64,000 nt of DNA. It comes from Hyphomonadaceae bacterium. Lineage in GTDB: Bacteria; Pseudomonadota; Alphaproteobacteria; Caulobacterales; Aquidulcibacteraceae. Location of the stretch: the NCBI GenBank assembly GCA_016791365.1, contig JAEUMT010000042.1, forward strand, positions 93,620 through 157,619, read 5' to 3'. Shown here in pieces: positions 38,924-47,452 of the stretch. Within the stretch, counting starts at the first letter, position 1. Each line of letters opens with the position of its first letter. The notes beneath the pieces were generated by a model. The model made no database searches and had not been told where the DNA came from. It saw only the letters and a program-made list of their open reading frames with translations. Both the position numbers and the translations under genes were made by a program.

Positions 38924-40324
38924 GTGCTGCTGCTTGGACGCGTCTTCGCCGCGCTGATCTCGGGCGCACTGCTCGCGCAAGCTTACAGTCTCCATCCATT
39001 TTGGCCGCTCGCCTGGATTGCGCCGATTCCGTTGCTGATCGCAGCGATCGGCGCCTCGCGCCTTGGCGCGCTTGCCTACGGCGCCATCGCCGGCACGATC
39101 TCGACGGCGCTGATGGTCGGCTACTTCATGGAACTGGGCGGTCTCGTCCCAGTGCTCATCATTACACTCACCAAGGCGATCATCTGGGGTGCGATGGCCT
39201 ACGCCGTCCGGGGCGCCGCGCGCCTTCTGCCGAACTGGGCAGCCGTGTTTGTGTTTCCATCACTGATGGCGGGTGTCGACACGCTGATTGCCGCCACATC
39301 GCCGCACGGCAGCGCTGGCGCACTTGCTTACAGCCAGATGGATTTTTTGCCCGCGATCCAGGTCGCAGCTCTCGGCGGCGCGCCGGCGATTACCTTCATC
39401 GTGACCTTGTTTGCGTCCATGATCGCGCTTCTTGTCGCCAGGCGCGCGCTTTTCGCCACCGCCGCTGGCGGCATCCTCGTCGCCGCCGCGCTTGGCTACG
39501 GCGTTACGCGCCCCATACTGGAGGGCGCGGGCGTATCAAGCGATAGCGTCATTCCAATCACCCTCATCGCCGGAGATCAGTTCGAAGGCGTTCCTGACGA
39601 TTGGCGCGCCGTGTGGAACGCCTACACGCCACAGATTGAGCGCGCCGCCGATCGGCAACGTCGCGTCGTGCTGCTGCCGGAGAAAATTGCGCATCTCGCG
39701 CCAGGTGATCGCGCCGCTGCGATCGAACAGCTCGCGGAGATCGCGCGCCGGCGCAACATTCTCCTCATCGCGGGCGCCGATGATGAGTCCGAGGAACATC
39801 GGTTCAACCGTGCGTTCGTCTTCACCCCCGATGGCTGGGAGAGTTACGACAAGCGCCACATGATACCGGGGCTCGAATCCGCGTTCGTGCTCGGCGATGG
39901 CCCCTACATGTTCGAGTTTGACGGCGTCCGCTACGGCGTCGCGATCTGCAAGGACATGGACTTCCCGGCGCTTGGCCGCGAATACGCTGGCGTCGCCATC
40001 ATGCTGGTCCCCGCGTGGGACTTCACCACCGATGCTTGGTTACACGGCCGCATGGCGATGCTGCGCGGCGTCGAGAATGGTTACGCAATTGTCCGCAGCG
40101 CCCGCAACGGCGCGCTGACCGTCAGCGACCGCTATGGCGACGTGACATATGATGTGCCCAGCGGCCCTCAAACCGCCTATGACGTCGAAGCGCGTCATAG
40201 CGCTCCGCTACCGACGCTCTATTCGCGCATCGGCGACGCCTTCGGGTGGTCGATGCTCGCGCTTGCCGCCCTCCTGATCGGCTGGACAATCCTGCGCCGT
40301 CGCCGCGTCGGTAACGCAGACTAG
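38924..40324 (+). CDS. Lnt/nitrilase-family membrane protein (Lnt paralogue)
   Basis: A 466-residue protein with the same layout as Lnt: about seven N-terminal membrane helices, a nitrilase-fold domain and a final membrane helix. The catalytic triad is kept as E253 (LLPEKIAH), K310 (YDKRHMIPG) and C342 (AICKDMDFP), but the residues around the cysteine differ from the ICYE of true Lnt. Since lnt itself is at 13456-15102, this is a paralogue that may transfer acyl groups or hydrolyse amides on another substrate. GTG at 38924 is chosen because GGAGGG lies about six bases upstream. It lies between sucB and lpdA. Confidence 0.85.
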   Translation: MLLLGRVFAALISGALLAQAYSLHPFWPLAWIAPIPLLIAAIGASRLGALAYGAIAGTISTALMVGYFMELGGLVPVLIITLTKAIIWGAMAYAVRGAARLLPNWAAVFVFPSLMAGVDTLIAATSPHGSAGALAYSQMDFLPAIQVAALGGAPAITFIVTLFASMIALLVARRALFATAAGGILVAAALGYGVTRPILEGAGVSSDSVIPITLIAGDQFEGVPDDWRAVWNAYTPQIERAADRQRRVVLLPEKIAHLAPGDRAAAIEQLAEIARRRNILLIAGADDESEEHRFNRAFVFTPDGWESYDKRHMIPGLESAFVLGDGPYMFEFDGVRYGVAICKDMDFPALGREYAGVAIMLVPAWDFTTDAWLHGRMAMLRGVENGYAIVRSARNGALTVSDRYGDVTYDVPSGPQTAYDVEARHSAPLPTLYSRIGDAFGWSMLALAALLIGWTILRRRRVGNAD

Positions 40325-40330
40325 TCCTCA

Positions 40331-40455
40331 CACGCTTCCCGGACCCAGCCCCGGCGAAAGCCGGGGTGCGATCCGGGATCCTGGGGGCTGCAGGCGCTGG
40401 CGCTTGAACAGCCCCCGGGTCTCGGCTCTCTGCTTCGCTGCGGCCGGGAAGCGTG
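40331..40455. repeat. Complex palindromic repeat, copy B (upstream of lpdA)
   Basis: Perfect 12-bp outer arms CACGCTTCCCGG (40331-40342) and CCGGGAAGCGTG (40444-40455) enclose CCCCGGC-GAAA-GCCGGGG and the pair GGGGGCTG/CAGCCCCC. It lines up with the reverse complement of the 17576-17702 element across almost the full length. The remaining bases to the lpdA start (40456-40587) hold no gene that I can support and probably contain the lpdA promoter. Confidence 0.87.
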
Positions 40456-40587
40456 AAGAGGGGGCGTGAAGAAGCGAAGCGTCGGCAGGCATCCACAATC
40501 GCGCATTGATCGCGCCTCAACGCTGACTATGTTCCGCTCAAATCACACCCGCGCCGAAGCGCGCCACCAGACATCTCCGGAGCTTTC

Positions 40588-41985
40588 ATGTCGTACGATC
40601 TCGTTATCATTGGCGGCGGCCCCGGCGGCTACAATTGCGCCATCCGCGCCGGCCAGCTCGGCCTCAAGACCGCGATCATCGAAAGCCGCGGCAAACTCGG
40701 CGGCACCTGCCTGAACGTTGGCTGTATCCCATCGAAAGCGTTGCTGCACGCCAGCGAATATTTCGAAGCGGCGACCAAGACGTTCCCATCAATGGGCGTG
40801 AAGGTATCGGGCGTCGAACTCGATCTGCCGCAAATGCTGAAACAGAAGGAAGATGCCGTCGACGGCCTCACCAAGGGCGTTGAATTCCTGATGCGCAAAA
40901 ACAAAGTCGATTATGTCAAAGGCTTCGGCCGCATCGCCGGCAAAGGCCGCGTTGAAGTGACCGGCCCGGACGGCGCGAAGCAAACGCTCGAAACCAAGAA
41001 CATCGTCATCGCCACCGGCTCGGAGCCCACGCCACTCCCGAACATCGACATCGACGAAGAGCGCATCGTCAGCTCCACCGGCGCGCTTTCGCTCAGCAAA
41101 GTGCCGGGCAAACTTATCGTCGTTGGCGCCGGCGTCATCGGCCTCGAACTGGGCTCCGTCTGGCGCCGTGTCGGCGCGGAAGTCACCGTCGTCGAATTCC
41201 TCGATAAGATCACGCCAACCGTGGATGCCGAAATCTCGACCGCGTTCCAGAAGATCCTGAAGAAGCAGGGCGTGAAGTTCGAACTCGGCCACAAAGTCAC
41301 CGGCATCGAAAAGCTGCGTGACAGCCTGCAAGTTTCGATCGAGCCCGCCAAAGGCGGCGCGGCGCGCACCCTCGATGCCGATGTCGTTCTCGTCGCCATC
41401 GGCCGGCGCCCGTTTACGAAGGACCTCGGCCTCGAAACGGTCGGCATCAAAACCGATCAACGCGGCTTCATCCCGCATGACGGCCACCTCAAAGCCGCTG
41501 ACGGAATCTACGTCCTGGGCGACGTCACCACCGGCGCCATGCTCGCGCACAAAGCGGAAGAGGAGGGCATCGCCATCGCCCAAATCGTCGCCGGCCAATG
41601 GGGCCACGTGAATTACGACGTCATCCCGAACGTCATCTACACGTACCCGGAAGTCGCCTGCGTTGGAAAATCGGAAGAAGAACTGAAAGCCGCTGGAATC
41701 GAATATAAAGTCGGAAAATTCCAATTCATGGCGAACTCGCGCGCGCGCACCAATCACGAAACCGACGGCCTCGTGAAAGTGCTCGAAGAAGTTGCGACCA
41801 AGAAAGTCGTCGGCGTGCACATGGTCGGCGCCGGAGTCGGTGAGATGATCGGCGAAATTTGCGTCGCCATGGAATTCGGCGCCAGCGCCGAAGACATCGC
41901 GCGCACCTGCCACGCGCACCCGACAATGTCCGAAGCCATCCGCGAGGCGGCGAAGGGCGTCGACGGCTGGGTCATGCAGTCTTGA
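40588..41985 (+). CDS. lpdA: Dihydrolipoyl dehydrogenase (E3)
   Basis: Flavoprotein that reoxidises the lipoyl groups of 2-oxoglutarate dehydrogenase and related complexes with NAD. The 465-residue protein has the FAD motif GGGPGGYNCAIRAGQLG at the start, the redox disulfide C41-x4-C46 (GGTCLNVGCIPSK), the NAD-binding GAGVIGLELGSVW near 177-189, and the catalytic H444/E449 pair in HAHPTMSEAIREA. All key residues are present. It is the last of the split TCA cluster; palindromic repeats lie on both sides of it. Confidence 0.98.
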   Translation: MSYDLVIIGGGPGGYNCAIRAGQLGLKTAIIESRGKLGGTCLNVGCIPSKALLHASEYFEAATKTFPSMGVKVSGVELDLPQMLKQKEDAVDGLTKGVEFLMRKNKVDYVKGFGRIAGKGRVEVTGPDGAKQTLETKNIVIATGSEPTPLPNIDIDEERIVSSTGALSLSKVPGKLIVVGAGVIGLELGSVWRRVGAEVTVVEFLDKITPTVDAEISTAFQKILKKQGVKFELGHKVTGIEKLRDSLQVSIEPAKGGAARTLDADVVLVAIGRRPFTKDLGLETVGIKTDQRGFIPHDGHLKAADGIYVLGDVTTGAMLAHKAEEEGIAIAQIVAGQWGHVNYDVIPNVIYTYPEVACVGKSEEELKAAGIEYKVGKFQFMANSRARTNHETDGLVKVLEEVATKKVVGVHMVGAGVGEMIGEICVAMEFGASAEDIARTCHAHPTMSEAIREAAKGVDGWVMQS

Positions 41986-42003
41986 ACGAAGCGACCCACC
42001 TAT

Positions 42004-42150
42004 TCCCGGGGCTTCGCGCAGCGAAGAGCCCGGGACCCATAAACACCTCGGCCAGCCGTGGAAGCGCCGCAGTTTCTACCGATGAGACATACGCGTTGAA
42101 CAGTCGGGGTTATGGGCCCCGGACTTGCGCTGCGCGCAATCCGGGGATGG
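42004..42150. repeat. Palindromic repeat element between lpdA and the ABC exporter
   Basis: Several nested hairpins: CCCGGG-CTTCG/CGAAG-CCCGGG (42005-42034), CCCATAA/TTATGGG (42036-42042, 42110-42116), and CCCCGGA-TTGCGC/GCGCAA-TCCGGGG (42117-42146). It ends four bases before the ABC ATPase start codon, so it covers the normal place of the leader. The CCCGGGACCC core recalls the two other elements but the layout differs, so it is a related or separate family. Confidence 0.75.
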
Positions 42151-42154
42151 GTAG

Positions 42155-42894
<740 letters not shown>

Positions 42895-42895
<1 letters not shown>

Positions 42896-44433
42896 TGTTT
42901 GGGCCAGGCGGTGTCCTCTTTCTGCTCAGCCACGAAATGCTGCTGACCTGGCGCGCCTTCCGCGCCAGCGGCAAGGGCCGCCACGTTCGCCGCATCATCT
43001 TCTATTCGGTGATGACGGCGCTGCTCGGCTTTGGCGGCTATTGGGCGGCGAAGTTTCTTTCGGAAATTACGCCGCAGCCTGATGTGTTGACGCTCGGTAT
43101 TGTCGGCAGTGCGTTCGCAATCTTGTTTTCGCTGATGCTTTCGCAAGCGCTGATGTTGATTACGGAGTCGCTGTATCAGCGCGGCGATCTCGATCTCTTG
43201 CTGTCATCGCCGGCGCCGCTTTGGCGTGTCGTCATCGTCCGCATGAGCGCGATCGCGATCAATGTCGCATTGTTCTATCTCATCCTCGTCGCCGCAATAT
43301 GCGTATGGCTGCCGTTTTTCGGCGGTTGGGCATGGCTGAGCTTTGCGCCCAGCATTTTGTTGCTGTCGCTGTTCGCCACGGCGGTGGCGCTGGTTCTAGC
43401 GAGTGCGATGTTCGCGCTGATCGGGCCCAAGAACACGCGCATATTCGCGCAGATCCTCGGCAGCATTATCGGCGCATCGTTCTTCATCGCCTCGCAAATC
43501 CCGCGGTTCACCGAGGATGAGAACCGAGCTCAAGCGATGCGCGATGTGTTCAACGCGCTAATCCCCGTGCTCGGCGATGCCGCCAGTCCCATCTCGCTGC
43601 CGGCGCGCGCCGCGTTCGGGTTGAACGCTGATCTTGCGCTCTGGGCGCTCGTTGCGCTCGCCTCGTTTCTCTCGGCCGTGTGGTGGTATGCGTCGCGATT
43701 TGCGAATGACGCGGCGGCGATCACCGGCTTGGGCGCGCGCAAACGCCGTAACACACGTGCGGCGCGCGCCATGCGCAGCGGTTCTGCCGTGACCCTGATC
43801 TTCAAGGAATGGCGCCTGCTTGTTCGCGACCCGCTCTTGCTGTCGCAAATCTTGTTGCCCTTGCTTTACTTCGCGCCACTGTTCGCCGTTTTCGGCACGC
43901 GCATCACAGAGGAAGGCTTAAGCCCCGTTTCCGCCGCCGGCTTTGCGTCGGCGTTCGTATTATTGATAACCTCGTTCGCCGCCGGGTTGGCGTGGCTGAC
44001 TGTGTCAGCGGAAGACGCGCCCGATCTCATCGCCAGCGCACCGGTGTCGCGTGATCAGGTGGACAACGCCAAGGCGATCGCCGCCGCCGTCCCATCGGCG
44101 TTTCTTTTGACACCGCCCGTGATCGGCTTGAGCATCATTGTCACGCCGATAGCCGGATTTTGGATGTTGGTTGGCGGCGCCGCTGCGATCTTGTCGACCT
44201 GCTTGATTGCGATTTGGCACCAAACGCCTGGCACGCGCAAAGAATTCCGCCGCCGCACGCGCGGCAGCTTGATGCTCAATTTCGGCCGCAGCTTCGTCGC
44301 GCTCGGCTGGGTCGGCGCGACTGGCCTTGCTGTGTCTGGTTGGGCGATCGCCGCGATCATACCGGCGATCATCTCACTGGGTTTCATGCTGGCGCTGCAC
44401 GAGAGCCGGCCGAAGGAACCCGAGCCTGCCTAG
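42895..44433 (+). CDS. ABC exporter permease
   Basis: A 512-residue protein with about twelve predicted membrane helices, an unusually large permease for the ABC-2 class. It starts MFGPGGVLFLLSHEMLLTWRAFR and contains two similar halves (first near 30-280, second near 300-505, the latter with FKEWRLLVRDPLLLSQILLPLLY). That repeat suggests a fused dimer. Long readings that begin further upstream in this frame overlap the ATPase gene and are artefacts. It works with the preceding ATPase. Its stop codon lies at the edge of a palindromic repeat. Confidence 0.87.
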
Positions 44434-44497
44434 TCCGCCTTCGATAAGCTCAGGCGGACGCCGGTGTCAGCAATGGCGTCATGCTGAGCTTGTCGAA
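44433..44497. repeat. Inverted repeat with the TTCGA-AAGCTCAG motif
   Basis: GTCCGCCT/AGGCGGAC (44433-44440, 44452-44459) forms one hairpin. TTCGATAAGCTCAG (44440-44453) and CTGAGCTTGTCGAA (44484-44497) pair with a single mismatch. CTGAGCTTGTCGAA-type palindromes are common intergenic repeats in several alphaproteobacteria. The first arm overlaps the permease stop codon. The rest of the gap to 44610 shows nothing else. Confidence 0.75.
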
Positions 44498-44610
44498 GCA
44501 CGGCGCCACGCACCGCTCCTGAATCCTGCTGTGAAAATTGCCGAACGCTAACTTTGCATTCGCGCTCCTGTGAGTTCTGCTCAGTTCCAGGCGAATGAGG
44601 GAGACGGGTC

Positions 44611-45138
44611 GTGTTGATACTGACAGCGGAGCGCATTGCGCTCCTCGCACTTGATCGCGACTTGGCTGCGCTGCAGGCTTCAAGCCGCACCGCCTTTTTC
44701 AACGCCATCGCTGTCACGCACGAACCAATATGGCCGCCGGCGCCGTTCGAGACCGGGGCTTTCGCATGGGCGGAACAGAACCTAGCGCATGATCCCGAGG
44801 GCCAAGGCTGGTATGGTTGGGCGCTGCTCGCCAACGAAGGCGAACGCTCGCCGCCGCGTTTGGTTGGCATCGCGGCCCTTATCGGCCGCCCGGATGAGGA
44901 TGGTGACGTCGAACTTGCCTTTGGCTTGCTGCCGGAGTTCCGCGGCCGCGGTTATGGCGGCGAGACCATCCGCGCGCTGGCAGGCTGGAGCTTCGCCAAC
45001 GGCGCCAAACGCGTGATCGCGCACCTCGATGCGGAAGATTTGAACGCCGCTCATACGTTGGCGAAGCAGGGCTTCACCGATACGCGTGAGCCTCCGTATC
45101 CGGGTGTGGCGCGCTGGGCGCTCAGCGCCACGGCCTAA
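44611..45138 (+). CDS. GNAT N-acetyltransferase (RimJ/RimL type)
   Basis: A 175-residue protein with the Acetyltransf_3 layout: LTAERIALLALDRDLAAL at the start, DVELAFGLLPEFRGRGYGGETIRALAGW as the acetyl-CoA loop (near 104-131), and HLDAEDLNAAHTLAKQGFTDT near the end. The start is GTG at 44611 with GAGGGAGA eight bases upstream. Substrate unknown. Its gene is separated from the ABC exporter by a repeat and is not clearly part of an operon. Confidence 0.83.
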   Translation: MLILTAERIALLALDRDLAALQASSRTAFFNAIAVTHEPIWPPAPFETGAFAWAEQNLAHDPEGQGWYGWALLANEGERSPPRLVGIAALIGRPDEDGDVELAFGLLPEFRGRGYGGETIRALAGWSFANGAKRVIAHLDAEDLNAAHTLAKQGFTDTREPPYPGVARWALSATA

Positions 45139-45217
45139 TTCAATCCAAGCGTGCATAGGGCGCGGGGCGGCAACGTCTCGCGCTTTTTTTCTGCGAGCGG
45201 CTCTTGTTTCGAGCGCA

Positions 45218-45250
45218 TTTCGATATATCTTTATTTTCGTTATATCGAAA
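45218..45250. promoter_or_regulatory. Inverted-repeat operator upstream of the PadR gene
   Basis: Perfect 10-bp arms TTTCGATATA (45218-45227) and TATATCGAAA (45241-45250) with a 13-base AT-rich spacer lie just 10 bases before the PadR start codon. PadR proteins commonly repress themselves through such AT-rich inverted repeats at their own promoter. Position and symmetry support an autoregulatory operator. Confidence 0.7.
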
Positions 45251-45260
45251 GGTACTCTAA

Positions 45261-45836
45261 ATGCACCCTCATCACTCCTTCCACAAGCATCGCGGCGACC
45301 GCTTTGCTCGTCGCGAGCACGGCATGCATGCTGGCTTCGGCCATCGTGGCTGGCACGGCGGCGGCAGGGGACGTGGCTTCGGCCGCTTCTTTGCTCACGG
45401 CGACCTGCGGCTCGTCATCCTCCATCTCATCGGTGAGAAGCCGCGTCACGGCTACGACATCATCAAAGCCGTCGAAGAAATGGCCGGCGGCGCCTACAGC
45501 CCCAGCCCAGGCGTCATCTATCCGACGCTCACTTTGCTCGAAGACCTGAACTATGTCGCCGTTAGCGCATCAAGCGAAGGCGCAAAGAAGCTCTTCGAGA
45601 TCACCGATCAGGGCCGCGCGTTTCTCGACGCCAATCGCCCATCACTCGATGCATTGCTTGCGCGCATGGGCGAGGTCGCCGGCGCGCGCCAGGATCGCCC
45701 GCAAATCCTGCGCGCGATGCAAAACCTGAAAGTCGCGCTGCGCTTGAAGCTCTCGAGCGGCGCGCTCACAGATGCGCAACTCGATGCGATCTCCGAAATG
45801 CTCGATGAAACCGCGCGCAAAATCGAGAAAGCGTAG
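45261..45836 (+). CDS. PadR-family regulator with histidine-rich N-terminus (YqjI-like)
   Basis: A 191-residue regulator. The first 32 residues contain nine histidines (MHPHHSFHKH at the start) and are followed by a glycine/arginine-rich linker. The PadR winged helix then runs from FFAHGDLRLVILHL through GYDIIKAVEEMAGGAYSPSPGVIYPTLTLLED (about 45-95), and an alpha-helical dimerisation region ends the protein. Order and sequence match Escherichia coli YqjI, a nickel-responsive repressor of a siderophore-interacting ferric reductase. Here no such reductase gene is adjacent. Metal sensing is inferred from the histidine cluster; the cysteines of YqjI are absent. Confidence 0.88.
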   Translation: MHPHHSFHKHRGDRFARREHGMHAGFGHRGWHGGGRGRGFGRFFAHGDLRLVILHLIGEKPRHGYDIIKAVEEMAGGAYSPSPGVIYPTLTLLEDLNYVAVSASSEGAKKLFEITDQGRAFLDANRPSLDALLARMGEVAGARQDRPQILRAMQNLKVALRLKLSSGALTDAQLDAISEMLDETARKIEKA

Positions 45837-45843
45837 TCGCGCT

Positions 45844-46146
45844 CTACTCGGCCGCGCTGAGCAGCTTTTGAATGCGATTTAGGTAAGTGATCCACGCCGC
45901 GCGCCCCTGTTTCGTTAGGTGCACCAGCGTCAGAGGTTTCTTCCCGGAAGACGTCTTCTCGATCCTTACGTAGTTCGCTTCTTCGAGCTTGCTCAGATGC
46001 GTGGAGAGATTGCCGTCGGTCGCATTGACCTTCGCTTTCAGCTCAACGAACGGAGCGGGGGAGACGGTCGAAAGATACGCCATGATCCCGAGCCGCAAGC
46101 GGCCGTGGATCGCGTCGTCGATCTCGGTGTGGTCGAACTTGCTCAC
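45844..46146 (-). CDS. Winged-helix regulator (HTH_34/ArsR-like)
   Basis: A 100-residue protein starting at GTG 46146 (SKFDHTEIDDAIHGRLRLGIMAYL). The winged helix reads FVELKAKVNATDGNLSTHLSKLEEANYVRIEKTSSGKKP, a pattern of small regulators often encoded next to membrane proteins. The start overlaps the stop of the upstream membrane protein gene by four bases (GTGA). A palindrome before that operon is the probable binding site. A longer frame to 46305 is open but lacks family support. Confidence 0.82.
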   Translation of the reverse strand: MSKFDHTEIDDAIHGRLRLGIMAYLSTVSPAPFVELKAKVNATDGNLSTHLSKLEEANYVRIEKTSSGKKPLTLVHLTKQGRAAWITYLNRIQKLLSAAE

Positions 46147-46763
46147 ACGATCGCCGATGGCTCGCGCTTCAACAGGATGATCCCGGGCCACGCCAACGCC
46201 AACAAGCTGCCGACGGAGGCAATCACATAGACCCAATTGAACGCCGCGAACATGCACGCGTTGAGCGCAACGCCAACCGCGAGCCACCCAAAGCGGCGCA
46301 ACCATGTCTGTTCAGAAAGCGACGCCGTGCCGAACAACGCGGCGCCGTACAGGGCGAACGCCGCGCCAAGGATCGCGTTAGGCGCGCTGGTGTCGCCACT
46401 CGAAAACATGCGCGCGATCGAACCAATCACCACCGCTAACACCGCGACCGCGGCGCCGGTCCAGAGCGCCCGCTCGGCGCGTGCGCCGATAGTCGTAAGC
46501 CCGGGCTTTTTCTGCGTCCGCAGCCGCAAAACCATCATGCCGATCGCAGCGACGGCGCCGTAGCCGATCCAAAGCACCGCAAACGCCAAGCCGTCCATAT
46601 ACGGAACCAGGCCTTCAAGGATCGCGTATTGCGCGGCGAACGCGATCGCGTTCACGACGCCCCAAAATAACAGGTGCGCACCGCCCAGCAGCGGCGCATG
46701 CCGTCCTTCCTCCGCCAGCGTGCGCGCGTACGCGATATCCGCGAGCATCTCATCGCGTGTCAT
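46143..46763 (-). CDS. Membrane protein paired with a winged-helix regulator
   Basis: A 206-residue protein with about six predicted membrane helices and a short cytoplasmic N-terminus (MTRDEMLADIAYARTLAEEGRHAP). ATG at 46763 is chosen because GGAGGCGAC lies just upstream. Proteins of this kind are often encoded before a winged-helix gene in proteobacteria; they may sense a membrane signal for the regulator, but this is inference. The gene is the first of a two-gene operon and has a palindrome about 30 bases upstream of its start. Confidence 0.75.
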   Translation of the reverse strand: MTRDEMLADIAYARTLAEEGRHAPLLGGAHLLFWGVVNAIAFAAQYAILEGLVPYMDGLAFAVLWIGYGAVAAIGMMVLRLRTQKKPGLTTIGARAERALWTGAAVAVLAVVIGSIARMFSSGDTSAPNAILGAAFALYGAALFGTASLSEQTWLRRFGWLAVGVALNACMFAAFNWVYVIASVGSLLALAWPGIILLKREPSAIV

Positions 46764-46792
46764 TGTCGCCTCCAGGCATCGTGAGTTCATCA

Positions 46793-46809
46793 ACTTTGAA
46801 ATACAAAGT
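46793..46809. promoter_or_regulatory. Palindromic operator upstream of the membrane protein/winged-helix operon
   Basis: ACTTTG (46793-46798) and CAAAGT (46804-46809) are perfect arms around AAATA, 30-46 bases upstream of the start codon on the minus strand. The site is AT-rich within GC-rich DNA and lies where the promoter core should be, as expected for repression by the winged-helix protein of the operon. Confidence 0.55.
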
Positions 46810-46995
46810 AGATCGATAAATCACTGACGTCAAGCGCTCTGAGCGTTGGCGATGTCGGGAGGGGAGAAGCGCGCGTTGGCGCGGAAGGATCAGCGTTTGA
46901 ATTGATAGCGCGAGAGGCGGCGGCGTTCGTATCGATTGCGGGGGCAACGAATGACCGGAGAGCGCATCAAGATCCTTGGATTCAGGATAGGCAAT

Positions 46996-47029
46996 GAAAA
47001 AGGGGGACGCTTTCGCGTCCCCCTTTTCG
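46996..47029. terminator. Strong bidirectional rho-independent terminator
   Basis: GGGGGACGC (47002-47010), loop TTTC, GCGTCCCCC (47015-47023), with an A run before and a T run after. It lies just past the stop of the histone-like gene, which reads leftward, so it ends that transcript with a U tract (from the A run). It would also stop rightward transcription. It is the clearest intrinsic terminator in the window. Confidence 0.93.
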
Positions 47030-47033
47030 AACT

Positions 47034-47231
47034 TTACATGGCGGCCGGGACGACCACCTTCTTCGCGGTCTTGCGCTTCGCGGCCTTGCGGACCGTCTTC
47101 TTCGCGGCCTTCTTCGCCGGCTTCTTGGCGGTCTTCTTCGTGGTCTTGCGGGCGGCGGCCTTGCGGACCGACTTCTTCGCGACCTTCTTTGCCGGCTTCT
47201 TAGCAGCGGCCTTCTTTACCTTTTTAGCCAT
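47034..47231 (-). CDS. Histone H1-like lysine/alanine-rich DNA-binding protein
   Basis: A 65-residue, extremely basic protein made of short Lys/Ala repeats (AKKPAKKVAKKS, RKAAARKTTKK, AKKPAKKAAKKT), ending KKVVVPAAM. Such proteins resemble the C-terminal tail of eukaryotic H1 and bacterial Hc1/AlgP-like proteins; they bind DNA nonspecifically and help compact it. A GAGGAA site about nine bases before the ATG at 47231 and a strong terminator behind show a well-expressed single gene. Longer frames to 47456 are not supported. Repeat numbers may differ among relatives. Confidence 0.9.
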   Translation of the reverse strand: MAKKVKKAAAKKPAKKVAKKSVRKAAARKTTKKTAKKPAKKAAKKTVRKAAKRKTAKKVVVPAAM

Positions 47232-47452
47232 TTTTATTTCCTCATCTTTACTTGTGCGTTGGTACGCGGTTGGACGGGAGTTGTTTGACTCTCCGAAGAT
47301 TTTTTTGCAGCAATTTGGTTTGCAAGTCGTTTCCGCAAGTCCTCGCGCGAATTTTTCCACGCACGCGTTTTTTCTCTTTGCGATGACTGTTCGAAAACTC
47401 TGCGAGCCTTGAAAACAAAGGCGCGTAGCGTCCCGCGCGCGCACAAAGCGCA

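Noticed and set aside
40789..41919. 376-codon frame opposite lpdA
   Set aside because: Antisense shadow of a fully conserved housekeeping gene.
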